Source: Legionella lansingensis (GTDB lineage Bacteria; Pseudomonadota; Gammaproteobacteria; Legionellales; Legionellaceae). From it: a DNA stretch of 64,000 bases. The translations under genes and the position numbers were made by a program. The stretch spans positions 2,353,001 through 2,417,000 of the forward strand of contig NZ_LT906451.1 of assembly GCF_900187355.1 (NCBI RefSeq), in the 5' to 3' direction. A model generated the notes under the pieces. The model made no database searches, was not told the DNA's origin, and saw nothing but the letters and a program-made list of their open reading frames with translations. This document shows, piece by piece, positions 8,946 to 18,320 of this stretch. The first letter of the stretch is position 1, and every line of letters begins with the position of its first letter.

Positions 8946-9870
8946 TATCCACTCCTAAATGTTTCCGCGGATTAAATGTAGTAGTAGCTGCTAATTGCTC
9001 GTATAACTTATTGGCCTGCTCATTCTCTGCTTGTGGAATTACGATTTGTAAAATAATGTATTGATCCCCTGGAGGATTACCTGGCAAACCTCTCCCTTTA
9101 AGACGCATTTTATTACCTGATTGAGATAATTTCGGAATTTTTAGATTAACAACGCCACCCAAGGTTGGAGCCTTCACCGTTGCTCCGAGAGCAGCTTCCC
9201 AAGGTGTAATAGGCAATTGCAAGTGAATATCTTTTTTATGTAGATGAAACCACGGATGATGATTAAAATTGATTTCAATATACAAATCACCAGGGCGATT
9301 TCTCGCACCTTTACCGCCCTGACCTTTCAAACGAATTTGTTGCTTATTGCCTATACCTTTTGGGATTTTTATCTTCACCGCGCGAGATTCGTAGCTCATT
9401 CGACCATTATGATTAATAACAGGAATTTGCAGATGCAATGTCTTCTCAGCGCCATGGAAACTATCCTCAAGATCAATATCAATTTTTGCATGGATATCTT
9501 GACCCTGATCAAAAAAAGAGGTGGTTTGCTCTTGATGAAAACGTTCTTTAAAAATGCTATTTAAGAAGTCTTCAAATCCTGCCATTTCTTCCTGATCAAA
9601 ATGACGGTAAGAAGGCCTTCCGGTTTCAGGTCTGAAGCCCTGACTTTGTTCCTTCCAGTACTGTCCATATTGATCATACTTTGCTCTTTTTTCAGGATCT
9701 TTTAGAACTTCATAGGCTTCACCCAACTCTTTAAATTTCTCTTCAGAGCCCGGTTCCTTACTTACATCCGGGTGATATTTGCGAGCAAGCTTGCGATAAG
9801 TGCGCTTAATCTCTTCTGGGCTTGCATTGCGCTCAAGCCCCATAATTTTGTAATAATCTTTATATTCCAT
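8938..9870 (-). CDS. cbpA: Curved DNA-binding protein / DnaJ-type co-chaperone CbpA
   Basis: This 310-residue protein has an N-terminal J domain (residues 4-69) with the HPD tripeptide in RKYHPDVS. A Gly/Phe-type linker and two DnaJ C-terminal beta domains follow, with no zinc-finger cysteines, which separates CbpA from DnaJ. It stimulates DnaK and binds curved DNA in stationary phase. It is cotranscribed with its inhibitor cbpM. Confidence 0.93.
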   Translation of the reverse strand: MEYKDYYKIMGLERNASPEEIKRTYRKLARKYHPDVSKEPGSEEKFKELGEAYEVLKDPEKRAKYDQYGQYWKEQSQGFRPETGRPSYRHFDQEEMAGFEDFLNSIFKERFHQEQTTSFFDQGQDIHAKIDIDLEDSFHGAEKTLHLQIPVINHNGRMSYESRAVKIKIPKGIGNKQQIRLKGQGGKGARNRPGDLYIEINFNHHPWFHLHKKDIHLQLPITPWEAALGATVKAPTLGGVVNLKIPKLSQSGNKMRLKGRGLPGNPPGDQYIILQIVIPQAENEQANKLYEQLAATTTFNPRKHLGVDNA

Positions 9871-9982
9871 GAATGGTTAAATTAAATATTTAATTTTTCC
9901 TTTGTAACGGTTGCCAGGTCACTTGTCAATTTAAAGACACAGACATGAGTAAAAATCCTTACACATCTACAACCCTAAAAAC

Positions 9983-11947
9983 TCATCCTACTAATAAAAC
10001 TTTTTCGGCCTCGTCCAAATTCGTTGGTAAGCCATATAAGATTAGAATATCTCCTGCGCGAAGCTTGATCGTTGGTGTTGGCTTTATCTGGTCTTTATCG
10101 CGCCGAATAGTAACAACATCTACTTGTGGAAGTTTTAATTCACCAAGCGTTTTTGCTACTGCATAAGCGCTTTCTGGCAGAAAGGTAGGACGTAAATGTT
10201 CATATATCAAATTTTCCTCAAACGGTTCCTCTAAAATCGAACCAGGAAAAATTTGCGCGAGAATCTCATAATTATTTTCTCTGGCTTCTTGCAATAACAT
10301 ATTAATTTTTGCCTTAGGCACATGCAGAATTTGTAACAAATAATTAGCCAATGTCAGGCTCTCTTCAAACACCTCTGTGACGATTCTGGTCGCTCCCTGA
10401 TCACGTAATAACTCAAATTCTGCTTCATCTTTACATCTAACCAAAATTGGAATCTTAAGATCTTGCAAATGTGCTAATACACTTAAACTAGCCTGAATAT
10501 TATCAAAGCTGATAACCACCGCAGCAGCTTTTTCAGGTTTAGCAGCCTTGAGTACATCGGGGTGAGTAACGTTGCCATAGATGCTGGGTTCTCCTGCCAA
10601 AGTTGTGTTATGAATGATCGTCGGATCTAAATCAAAACCAAGGTAAGCGATATTCATTTTATTTAAAAAACGCGCCACATTTTGCCCAACACGACCAAAA
10701 CCACAAATAATCACATGGTCTGCCAAATCATCAGCGATCTCCTTAATCCTCGTCACAATCTGTTCTTGATCCCATTGCCTACTTTTGGGTAGGAAAAAAG
10801 TTGCAATCCTCTGATTGTGGCGAATAATAATAGGCCCCAAAGCAAAAGAGATAATTAAAGCACCCAACACGACTTGACCATAATCCATAGGCAGGAGCTG
10901 GGTACTAAGTGCTAAAGCTAAAATGGCAAACCCGAACTCCCCTCCTTGTCCTAGAATCAAACCTGTGCGAATTGCAGTTTCAATATCATATCTCACTAAC
11001 CAGCACAAACTGATAATCAACAGCGACTTACCTACTATTAGGGCAATTAACAGAAGCAATATCCAATCCCATGTATCTCCCCATGTTGTTACATTGGCTA
11101 ACATACCGATGGATACAAAAAATAATCCTAATAAAACATCGCGGAAAGGACGAATTTCACTTTTAATTTGATGACGAAATTGCGTTTCACCTAGCATAAT
11201 TCCACTTAAAAAAGCACCCAATGCTAAAGTCATCCCCAATACAGAAGTCAACCATGCCGAACCAATGGCGACAAATAAAACACTTAATGTGAATAATTCA
11301 ACGATACGAGTGGAGGCAATCAAATGGAATAAAGGTCGTAAAAGCCATCGTCCTAAACCGATAATAACAAAGATAGCAATGAGCCCTTTGAGTAAAGCAC
11401 TTAATAAAGAGATAGAAAGAGATTGCCCGTTTAAGCCAGACAAACTTGCAATTGTCACCAGGACAGGAATGACAGCTAAATCTTGAAACAATAAAATACC
11501 GATTGCAGTTAAACCATGTTTAGCATGAATTTCAAAATTCTCAGAAAGTAATTTGACCACCAAAGCGGTTGAAGACATGGCCACCACACATCCAATAACA
11601 ATCGATTCTGTAATTGTCATTTGCAGCCACAGCCCAACAACTACTGTAATCATAATACTCATAATAACTTGCAGGACTCCTAATACGAAGACCGAGTACT
11701 TCAAGGTCAGGAGCTGCGGGAAGGAGAATTCCAATCCCACGGTAAACATCAAGAGTACAACCCCAAATTCGGCTATGGAAGCAATGGCTTGGGTGTCGGG
11801 TATCAAGGCAAAAACATGGGGGCCTACAAGAACACCGACAACAAGATATCCCAAAGTGAGTGGTAAACGGAAAGGACGAAAGAAGATGTTAACTAAAAGA
11901 ACAGTCAGAAGCACAACCAGTACCGTCTCTAAGATAGGATGAGGCAT
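9983..11947 (-). CDS. CPA2 family cation:proton antiporter with RCK domain (KefB/YbaL type)
   Basis: This 654-residue protein has an N-terminal Na/H-exchanger domain of about 12 helices (residues 5-380). A TrkA-N nucleotide-binding Rossmann domain starts at ICGFGRVGQNVARFL (about residue 415), and a TrkA-C domain is at the end (about 570-650). The family exchanges K+ (or Na+) for protons and is gated by nucleotides through the RCK part. The C-terminal TrkA-C domain favours the YbaL/RosB-like branch. It is monocistronic and on the same strand as cbpAM, 113 bp upstream of them. Confidence 0.9.
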   Translation of the reverse strand: MPHPILETVLVVLLTVLLVNIFFRPFRLPLTLGYLVVGVLVGPHVFALIPDTQAIASIAEFGVVLLMFTVGLEFSFPQLLTLKYSVFVLGVLQVIMSIMITVVVGLWLQMTITESIVIGCVVAMSSTALVVKLLSENFEIHAKHGLTAIGILLFQDLAVIPVLVTIASLSGLNGQSLSISLLSALLKGLIAIFVIIGLGRWLLRPLFHLIASTRIVELFTLSVLFVAIGSAWLTSVLGMTLALGAFLSGIMLGETQFRHQIKSEIRPFRDVLLGLFFVSIGMLANVTTWGDTWDWILLLLIALIVGKSLLIISLCWLVRYDIETAIRTGLILGQGGEFGFAILALALSTQLLPMDYGQVVLGALIISFALGPIIIRHNQRIATFFLPKSRQWDQEQIVTRIKEIADDLADHVIICGFGRVGQNVARFLNKMNIAYLGFDLDPTIIHNTTLAGEPSIYGNVTHPDVLKAAKPEKAAAVVISFDNIQASLSVLAHLQDLKIPILVRCKDEAEFELLRDQGATRIVTEVFEESLTLANYLLQILHVPKAKINMLLQEARENNYEILAQIFPGSILEEPFEENLIYEHLRPTFLPESAYAVAKTLGELKLPQVDVVTIRRDKDQIKPTPTIKLRAGDILILYGLPTNLDEAEKVLLVG

Positions 11948-12063
11948 ACAAACTGTCCTGCATAAGATTGATTGGTATTATTATAACTTCTCGATAAGAT
12001 AGTTTATATGTCTATCACTATCTTCTACTTTCCCGGGCTAATAGAGAGTTACTTGACATCAAC

Positions 12064-14298
12064 CTAATTTTTTTTAGAAGCAAATTTCTTTATAATCTTT
12101 TCAACTGAATCTGAAGATAGAGGTTTACTTAAGTAAAAACCTTGTACCTCGTCACAGTGCTGATTTTTTAAAAATTTAATTTGATTTTTAGTTTCCACGC
12201 CTTCTGCCAACACTTTAAAATTTAAGCTACGAGACATGGCAATGATTGCTTCTATAATGACCTCATCACTTCTTGATCTTGAAATATTTCTGATAAAAGA
12301 TTGATCTATTTTTAAACGATCAATATGAATTTGTTTAAGATAATTTAAACTTGAATTACCTGTTCCAAAATCATCAAGAACAATTTTTACTCCTATTTTC
12401 TTCAGTTTTCGAATCATTCTTTGTACTTCCAGATTTGTGATAAGGACGTTTTCCGTAATCTCTATCTCAAGATACTTAGGTTCAATAGCGTACTCGTTTA
12501 AAATATTCTTAACTGCTTGGGCAAAATTGGCTTGCCTTAACTGTTGTGTGGCTACATTTACAGCAACTCTCACCAGGGGTAAGCCCTTATGGCGCCATGT
12601 CACCATTTGTTTGCAAACTTCACGCATGACCCATTCTCCAATGGGAACAATAAGACCTGACTCTTCAGCAATAGGAATAAATTCAAGAGGTAAAATGACG
12701 CCCTTTTTGGGGTGTTGCCAACGAATGAGAGCCTCCATTCCCAAAAGTCTATGGGTTTGAATATCAAACTGAGGTTGGTATACTAAAAAAAACTCTTGAT
12801 TGGCAATTGCATATCGCAATTGAGATTCGCGCTGTAATTGCTTATTACTTAATTGATTCAGTTTAGGCGTATAGAGCTTAAATTGATTACCGCCTTGTTC
12901 TTTTGCATGATACATCGCTAAATCCGCATTTTTTAAAAGGGTATTTAACGTCGTACCGTCCGTCGGGTAAATACTAACACCAATACTGGTGGTCAATGTA
13001 AATTCGTGGCCAGCAATCTGAAAGGGTTGACTAAATAAATTAAGAAATTTTTGTGTCACTGTGATGACATTTTCTTCTTTTGTTAACCCAGGAATCACCA
13101 TTACAAATTCGTCACCCCCTAAGCGTGCAAGCGTATCTTGTGCCCGCAGTGAGGATGAAAGACGCTTCGCTATTTTAGACAACGCCTCATCCCCAAACTC
13201 ATGCCCCAAACTATCATTGATCAATTTAAAGCGATCTAAATCAAAAAACAAAATCGCAAAATAATTTTTTTCTCGGGATGCCGTTGCAATAGCATTTTTA
13301 ATGCGATCATTTAAAAGTACACGATTGGGTAAATCGGTTAGTGAATCATGAGTAGCTTGATGCTCTAATTCTTTTTCTAGGTATGCCCGCTCAGTGATAT
13401 CACGAAAACTCCATACCCTGCCTACAGTAACTTTATTAATGCGGTGTGGTTGAGAATAACATTCAATAATTTTTTCTTCTTTAAATTTAACTACGTGTAT
13501 ACATGTATTATTAATGTTGTCACGGAGTTTTTTCACCAAATCTAAAAATTCTTTAGGTTTTCGCAATTTTTCAACCATGTATTCGAATAATAGCTTTTCC
13601 TTTTTTGCTTCAATTATGGTTTCAGGAATACCCCATATCCGGACAAATTGTCTATTAAAATCAATGATTTTGTCATGCAAATTAACAACCAAAATCCCAT
13701 CTGTTGATGACTCAATAGTAGCGCGTAATAAAGAGAGCGATTGTTGTAGTGACTCTGTACGTTCAGCGACAATTTTTTGTAAGGCGTCAGTATGTTTTTT
13801 GGATTCTTTAGCCAAGATCCATTTTTTTGTTAACGCACAGGCCAGTTGTCTCACAGCCACCTTATCGAAAGGTTTTTTCAATACCAACAAGTTATCGCCT
13901 ACCCCTAACTTTTGCACCGTTTCTTCCCAGGAATAATCGGAATAGGCCGTGCAGATGACAACCTGAATATCTCTATCAATCTGCCACATGCGTTTAATTG
14001 TCTCAATTCCATCCCACCCGGGAGGCATACGTACATCCACAAAAGCCAAGGCATAAGGTTTGCCTTCATCTACAGCGCGTTTAATTTTCTCTACACCTTC
14101 GCACCCTTGCTCGGCTGTATCTATTTTAAATTCCGGTAAGAGATTTTCTTCTTGAATATCATTGCTTTTGCCAAATAATTCTTCATCTAAGTGACTGAAT
14201 TTTTCTGACGCATAACTGGTCGTTAGAACCTTAATAAAATCTTGATGAATCGCCGGGTTATCATCAATCACCATAATCCGCAGTTCTATCTCATTCAT
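12064..14298 (-). CDS. REC-PAS-GGDEF-EAL bifunctional c-di-GMP enzyme (Lpl0329-like)
   Basis: The domain order in 744 residues is REC (about 6-155, phospho-acceptor Asp88 in AFVDVRMP, Lys141 in KKPF), a coiled linker, PAS (about 190-305), GGDEF (about 315-480 with intact RLGGDEF) and EAL (about 495-740 with intact MEALIRW and DDFGTGNSSL). Both catalytic signatures are intact, so it can in principle make and break c-di-GMP. It overlaps the kinase gene by four bases. In L. pneumophila Lens the kinase Lpl0330 phosphorylates the GGDEF/EAL regulator Lpl0329 and changes its enzyme balance; this pair looks orthologous. Orthology is inferred from architecture and order. Confidence 0.92.
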   Translation of the reverse strand: MNEIELRIMVIDDNPAIHQDFIKVLTTSYASEKFSHLDEELFGKSNDIQEENLLPEFKIDTAEQGCEGVEKIKRAVDEGKPYALAFVDVRMPPGWDGIETIKRMWQIDRDIQVVICTAYSDYSWEETVQKLGVGDNLLVLKKPFDKVAVRQLACALTKKWILAKESKKHTDALQKIVAERTESLQQSLSLLRATIESSTDGILVVNLHDKIIDFNRQFVRIWGIPETIIEAKKEKLLFEYMVEKLRKPKEFLDLVKKLRDNINNTCIHVVKFKEEKIIECYSQPHRINKVTVGRVWSFRDITERAYLEKELEHQATHDSLTDLPNRVLLNDRIKNAIATASREKNYFAILFFDLDRFKLINDSLGHEFGDEALSKIAKRLSSSLRAQDTLARLGGDEFVMVIPGLTKEENVITVTQKFLNLFSQPFQIAGHEFTLTTSIGVSIYPTDGTTLNTLLKNADLAMYHAKEQGGNQFKLYTPKLNQLSNKQLQRESQLRYAIANQEFFLVYQPQFDIQTHRLLGMEALIRWQHPKKGVILPLEFIPIAEESGLIVPIGEWVMREVCKQMVTWRHKGLPLVRVAVNVATQQLRQANFAQAVKNILNEYAIEPKYLEIEITENVLITNLEVQRMIRKLKKIGVKIVLDDFGTGNSSLNYLKQIHIDRLKIDQSFIRNISRSRSDEVIIEAIIAMSRSLNFKVLAEGVETKNQIKFLKNQHCDEVQGFYLSKPLSSDSVEKIIKKFASKKN

Positions 14299-15713
14299 AG
14301 AATACTCCTTTTCCGCGAGCTATTTTTAATCGGTAGCGTCAAAGTAAAAACAGCCCCCTGTCCTAACCCCGGACTGTCAGCTCTGAGAGAACCGCCCATA
14401 TCTTGAGCAGATAGGGCACAGCTATGTAAGCCAAATCCATGGCCGTGGGGTTTGGTAGTAAATCCAAAAGAAAAAATACGATCAAGATTCTCAGGCAAGA
14501 TTCCTATACCATTATCTTCTACCAAGATTTGAATGGTATTCTTGCCACTGGTATTTACCTTAAATTTTACTTGCTTTTTTTTATCCAGAGTGTTCCTAAG
14601 AACTGCATCTTTGGCATTTTGGATTAAATTCACCAAAATTTGTAGTAATTTCGATTTATCCGTGAAAACAAACGCGGACGCAAGATAATTTTTTTGGATA
14701 TCAATGATTCTGTCTTTAATCGGATTTGATGACATATCTAAGGCAGTTTCTATGAGTTCAGGAACATAGATTTTTTCATATATACCGGATACACCACTAA
14801 AGAATTTCTGCATCGATACTATGTCTTTTATATGTTGCAAATCATTATCAAGATTAATTATTTCTTCACGGTTTTTTTCTCGCTCTTTAGCCAATATTTC
14901 CCCCAAAGCGATCAAATAGTCGGGGATCAATTTCCCTTTTTCATCCTCAGAAAAAAAATGAATAATTTTTTGTCTATTATTTTTTATCATCTCAATCACC
15001 TTAAAAAGCTTGAGATAATAAGGTTGCTCCAGACTATCTTTTAACATGTTTGCTGAGATATTAGAGCTATTTAAGATATTACCAATGTTATGTAAGATAG
15101 AGGTGGCTATTTCTGACATGCCAGCTCGATGCGCGGTCATCAGTAATTTATTACTTAATTCCTTTATCTTTTCCTCGTTTTTTTTATCGTGATTGATGTC
15201 AATAAGGATCCCAGATAATTGATTTTTTTTCTCCTGGCATTCCGCAATCGTACGATACCATTGGTAGTGGCCAGAACGGTTTTTTACTCGCAATTCATAC
15301 ATATAATTAATGCCCTGTGTTAGTGACTTTTTAACTAATTTTTGCAATGACACGCGATCATCTGGATGAACCAACTTTAAAAATTCTTGAAAGGTATGAA
15401 CAGCAAGTGGATCTGCATCAATTAAATTGGAAAATTCTTTAGACCATGTAATTTCATCAGTTTTGGCAGAATAATGCCAATAACAAAGTTGAGCAATGTG
15501 TTGGGCTCGCTCAAGCTTTTCGTTTAATACCATCATTTCACGAGATGAGATATCAATAGAGCGGTCAAGAAGATAACGTTCCTGATCAGCTTCTTGGTAA
15601 GTTTTGTTTATGCGCAAAAGAAATTCCTGCCACTTTTCAAGACTATTAGGTACATCATCCGTTGTCATTCCAGTTCTAGTAATTTGTCGCGCTAAGAGTT
15701 TATGTAATTCCAT
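14295..15713 (-). CDS. PAS sensor histidine kinase, atypical H-box (Lpl0330-like)
   Basis: This 472-residue cytosolic kinase has no membrane segments. It has a PAS/PAC region (about 65-175), a dimerisation stretch with the candidate phospho-His208 in SILHNIGNILNSS, and a HATPase domain (about 330-465). The ATPase boxes are NLIQNAKDAV (N), VEDNGIGI (G1) and a GHGFGLHS G2 box. The H-box does not follow the usual HE(L/I)RTP pattern, in line with the atypical kinase described for Lpl0330. It probably receives a signal from the FIST protein encoded just upstream (13 bp gap) and passes phosphate to the overlapping GGDEF/EAL regulator. Confidence 0.9.
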   Translation of the reverse strand: MELHKLLARQITRTGMTTDDVPNSLEKWQEFLLRINKTYQEADQERYLLDRSIDISSREMMVLNEKLERAQHIAQLCYWHYSAKTDEITWSKEFSNLIDADPLAVHTFQEFLKLVHPDDRVSLQKLVKKSLTQGINYMYELRVKNRSGHYQWYRTIAECQEKKNQLSGILIDINHDKKNEEKIKELSNKLLMTAHRAGMSEIATSILHNIGNILNSSNISANMLKDSLEQPYYLKLFKVIEMIKNNRQKIIHFFSEDEKGKLIPDYLIALGEILAKEREKNREEIINLDNDLQHIKDIVSMQKFFSGVSGIYEKIYVPELIETALDMSSNPIKDRIIDIQKNYLASAFVFTDKSKLLQILVNLIQNAKDAVLRNTLDKKKQVKFKVNTSGKNTIQILVEDNGIGILPENLDRIFSFGFTTKPHGHGFGLHSCALSAQDMGGSLRADSPGLGQGAVFTLTLPIKNSSRKRSIL

Positions 15714-15726
15714 ACCTTTTATTGCC

Positions 15727-16890
15727 CTAGGATTCTAAATAAGTCGTTAATGTCATTGTTTGGTTGTGCAATTTACAATCACCCAAACCATAAGGGGATA
15801 ATTCACCATAAGAATAAAAACCCACCTGGATTGAATTCTGTGGTAAAGCTTCAAGCGTTGATTCGATTTCTTCTTCTGTCCTCTCACCTAACAGCAAGCG
15901 TCTACCTACGCAACTTATGCTGATCGCAAGGAGCGGTCCATCAGAGTGTTGATGAGACTCCAACAACACCCTTTGGCCTGCAAGCTCTCCAGCTTCACTG
16001 GCACTGGTGATTAAGCGGTCAAAATTTGCTCGCATCAATTGTGCGAAGTAACCAGTAGGCATATCACCGGCAAAAATGAGTGCTTGCTTCTCTTCATTAA
16101 TACCCAGGATAGTACGTACTAAAGGTGTACGTTCGTTTGACGTCATGTCTTGAATAGACAAAGGATAAAGTAAGCCTGCAGCAGGTAATTCTGAGGCTCT
16201 CTCTCCTAGGTATTCCTTATAAAGCGCTAATGCTGGTTGATGATCAAGCTCATAGAGAATATTACCCTCGGAACGTGTTATCCGTCTTGCCGGTCCAAAG
16301 ATATCCCAACCGCCTTTTGAAGCATGACCAATATGGATACGGTCGCCATAAAATCCTACAGCAACGATATGATTATGGAGTATTTCACCATCGAATAGTG
16401 TCCAAGTACGATTGAAATGGCTACTATCTCCCGCCAATCCTCCAGTAATGAGCGGCATAATCCCATCAGCAGGAATATTTAAACCATTAACTAGTTCAGA
16501 TCCATTAACATTTAAACCTTCAGATAATACAAAAATACTCTTCAAGTCATCAGCTTGTAGTTGCTGGGTTATCGATTTACCTGCGGAAAAAGACTCTTCT
16601 GTTTTACTAACTTTGGCTTTCACTATCTTTATATCTGTGTGCTTAAATTTAATGACTGCCACTGATAAACTTTTGTCATAGATGTGGGAACCAAAAATTT
16701 CACCGGCACTGGAACAACCTAACATTTTCGATTTTTTATAAAATGCTTTTAGTTGATTGATAGGTTCCTGAGCTTTAGAAAACTCTGGGGCTGCAAAAAT
16801 AAGTACCAGCGTATTTTTTGAATCCAACTCAGGGAAAGTATCAACACTCCAGCCGTTGCCCTCTTGATATTGAAATGCTTGCAATTCCAT
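15727..16890 (-). CDS. FIST domain sensory protein
   Basis: This 387-residue soluble protein has FIST N (about 25-215) and FIST C (about 225-365) domains. Typical strings are LGCSSAGEI, PLITGGLAGD and the C-terminal CVGRRLLLGERTEEEIE. FIST domains are ligand-sensing modules that accompany histidine kinases and c-di-GMP enzymes. It is first in a three-gene operon with the kinase and the GGDEF/EAL protein, so it is the likely input. The ligand is unknown. Confidence 0.9.
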   Translation of the reverse strand: MELQAFQYQEGNGWSVDTFPELDSKNTLVLIFAAPEFSKAQEPINQLKAFYKKSKMLGCSSAGEIFGSHIYDKSLSVAVIKFKHTDIKIVKAKVSKTEESFSAGKSITQQLQADDLKSIFVLSEGLNVNGSELVNGLNIPADGIMPLITGGLAGDSSHFNRTWTLFDGEILHNHIVAVGFYGDRIHIGHASKGGWDIFGPARRITRSEGNILYELDHQPALALYKEYLGERASELPAAGLLYPLSIQDMTSNERTPLVRTILGINEEKQALIFAGDMPTGYFAQLMRANFDRLITSASEAGELAGQRVLLESHQHSDGPLLAISISCVGRRLLLGERTEEEIESTLEALPQNSIQVGFYSYGELSPYGLGDCKLHNQTMTLTTYLES

Positions 16891-17093
16891 TCAAAATCCT
16901 ATTGTTCAATATTTATTCATATAATAGAAATATAGACTTATTTTTTGGAACTGCTGATGGGGTGCTCAGTGACAAATAATGATCTGCAGCCTACAGTTAT
17001 CTAATCAAGACTTAAATATCACATGGAGCTATCTAGATAATATTTGTTCATCTAAGACTGCATCTTGGAATATTTATCTCAAGGAAGATTACT

Positions 17094-18101
17094 ATGACAA
17101 AAGTTCATGCTTATGCCGTCCGCGAAAAATCTGGCAAACTTTCACCGTTTGACTATACATTTGAAGAAATTGGCTCTGATCAGGTTGATATCAGAGTAGA
17201 ATCGTGTGGCGTTTGCCATTCAGATATCTCCATGATTGATAATGAATGGGGGTTTAGCAACTATCCTATGGTGCCAGGTCATGAGGTGGTGGGTAGAATC
17301 ATTGCAGTAGGAGAACACGTTAAAAATCTGAACGTTGGCCAGCATGTTGGCCTTGGATGGTTCAGTGGCAGTTGTATGTATTGCCATAACTGTCTTAGTG
17401 GCGACCACAATCTATGTAATACGGCCGAGCAAACCATAGTAGGAAGGCATGGAGGATTTGCAGATCGGGTACGCTGTAATGCACTATGGGCTATTGCGTT
17501 ACCTGATAACCTGGATGCTAATGATGCAGGCCCCCTGTTCTGTGGTGGCATCACCGTGTTTAATCCGATTGTTCAATTTGATGTACGTCCAACTCAACGT
17601 GTTGGGGTAATTGGTATTGGCGGACTTGGCCATATGGCGCTGCAATTTCTTAATAAATGGGGATGTGAGGTGACAGCGTTTTCTTCCACACCAGGTAAAG
17701 AAGCTGAAGCCAAACGCATGGGAGCACATTATGTCATTAATTCCAAAGACAATAAGGCTCTTGAGGCGTCAGCGGGGAGGTTTGATTTTATACTTAATAC
17801 GGCTAATGCAAATCTTGATTGGCCGGCTTATATTAACGCACTTGCACCGCGTGGACGTTTACATACGGTTGGCGCTGTCCCCGACCCCATTGCTGCGCAA
17901 GCTTTTCAACTTATCTTTGGACAGCGTAGTCTATCTGGTTCTCCACTCGGAAGTCCCGCAACCATTCAGAACATGCTTGAATTCTGTGCACGTCACAACA
18001 TCCGGCCATTAACAGAACACTTTCCTATGAAGGAGATTAACAAAGCACTTGATCATTTGCGGGCCGGCAAAGCACGTTATCGCATCGTGTTGGACAACTG
18101 A
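17094..18101 (+). CDS. Zinc-dependent alcohol dehydrogenase, CAD/YahK-like
   Basis: This 335-residue medium-chain dehydrogenase has the catalytic zinc site in CGVCHSDISM and GHEVVG. The structural zinc cysteines are in CMYCHNCLSGDHNLC, and the NAD(P) fold starts at VIGIGGLGHMALQFL. This pattern belongs to the cinnamyl-alcohol-dehydrogenase-like branch that reduces aldehydes with NADPH. A clear AAGGAAG precedes the ATG. It is monocistronic, divergent from the FIST operon across about 200 bp in which no other gene is visible. Confidence 0.92.
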   Translation: MTKVHAYAVREKSGKLSPFDYTFEEIGSDQVDIRVESCGVCHSDISMIDNEWGFSNYPMVPGHEVVGRIIAVGEHVKNLNVGQHVGLGWFSGSCMYCHNCLSGDHNLCNTAEQTIVGRHGGFADRVRCNALWAIALPDNLDANDAGPLFCGGITVFNPIVQFDVRPTQRVGVIGIGGLGHMALQFLNKWGCEVTAFSSTPGKEAEAKRMGAHYVINSKDNKALEASAGRFDFILNTANANLDWPAYINALAPRGRLHTVGAVPDPIAAQAFQLIFGQRSLSGSPLGSPATIQNMLEFCARHNIRPLTEHFPMKEINKALDHLRAGKARYRIVLDN

Positions 18102-18320
18102 CTTGCTCTGACATTTTGGGCTGAGAGTAAGAGCGTTAGCTTCAAAATTAGGCAATCATTGTACTGCTGATTCAGCTTCTATTGCAGGAAGATCCTGATT
18201 TAATTCAGTACCAATTAACTATTACTTGAATAAATAGATCTTTTTTTGCTTGCTTTCTGTGCTTATTTATGATTATTAATAATAGTCAGATAAGGGAATA
18301 TATGAACAGAAGGAGCTGCC

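Noticed and set aside
11553-11942. 129-codon frame opposite the antiporter gene
   Set aside because: Composition rich in Thr/Ile/Lys typical of an antisense shadow of membrane-protein codons.
13514-13936. 140-codon frame opposite the GGDEF/EAL gene
   Set aside because: Antisense shadow of a gene with intact catalytic motifs.
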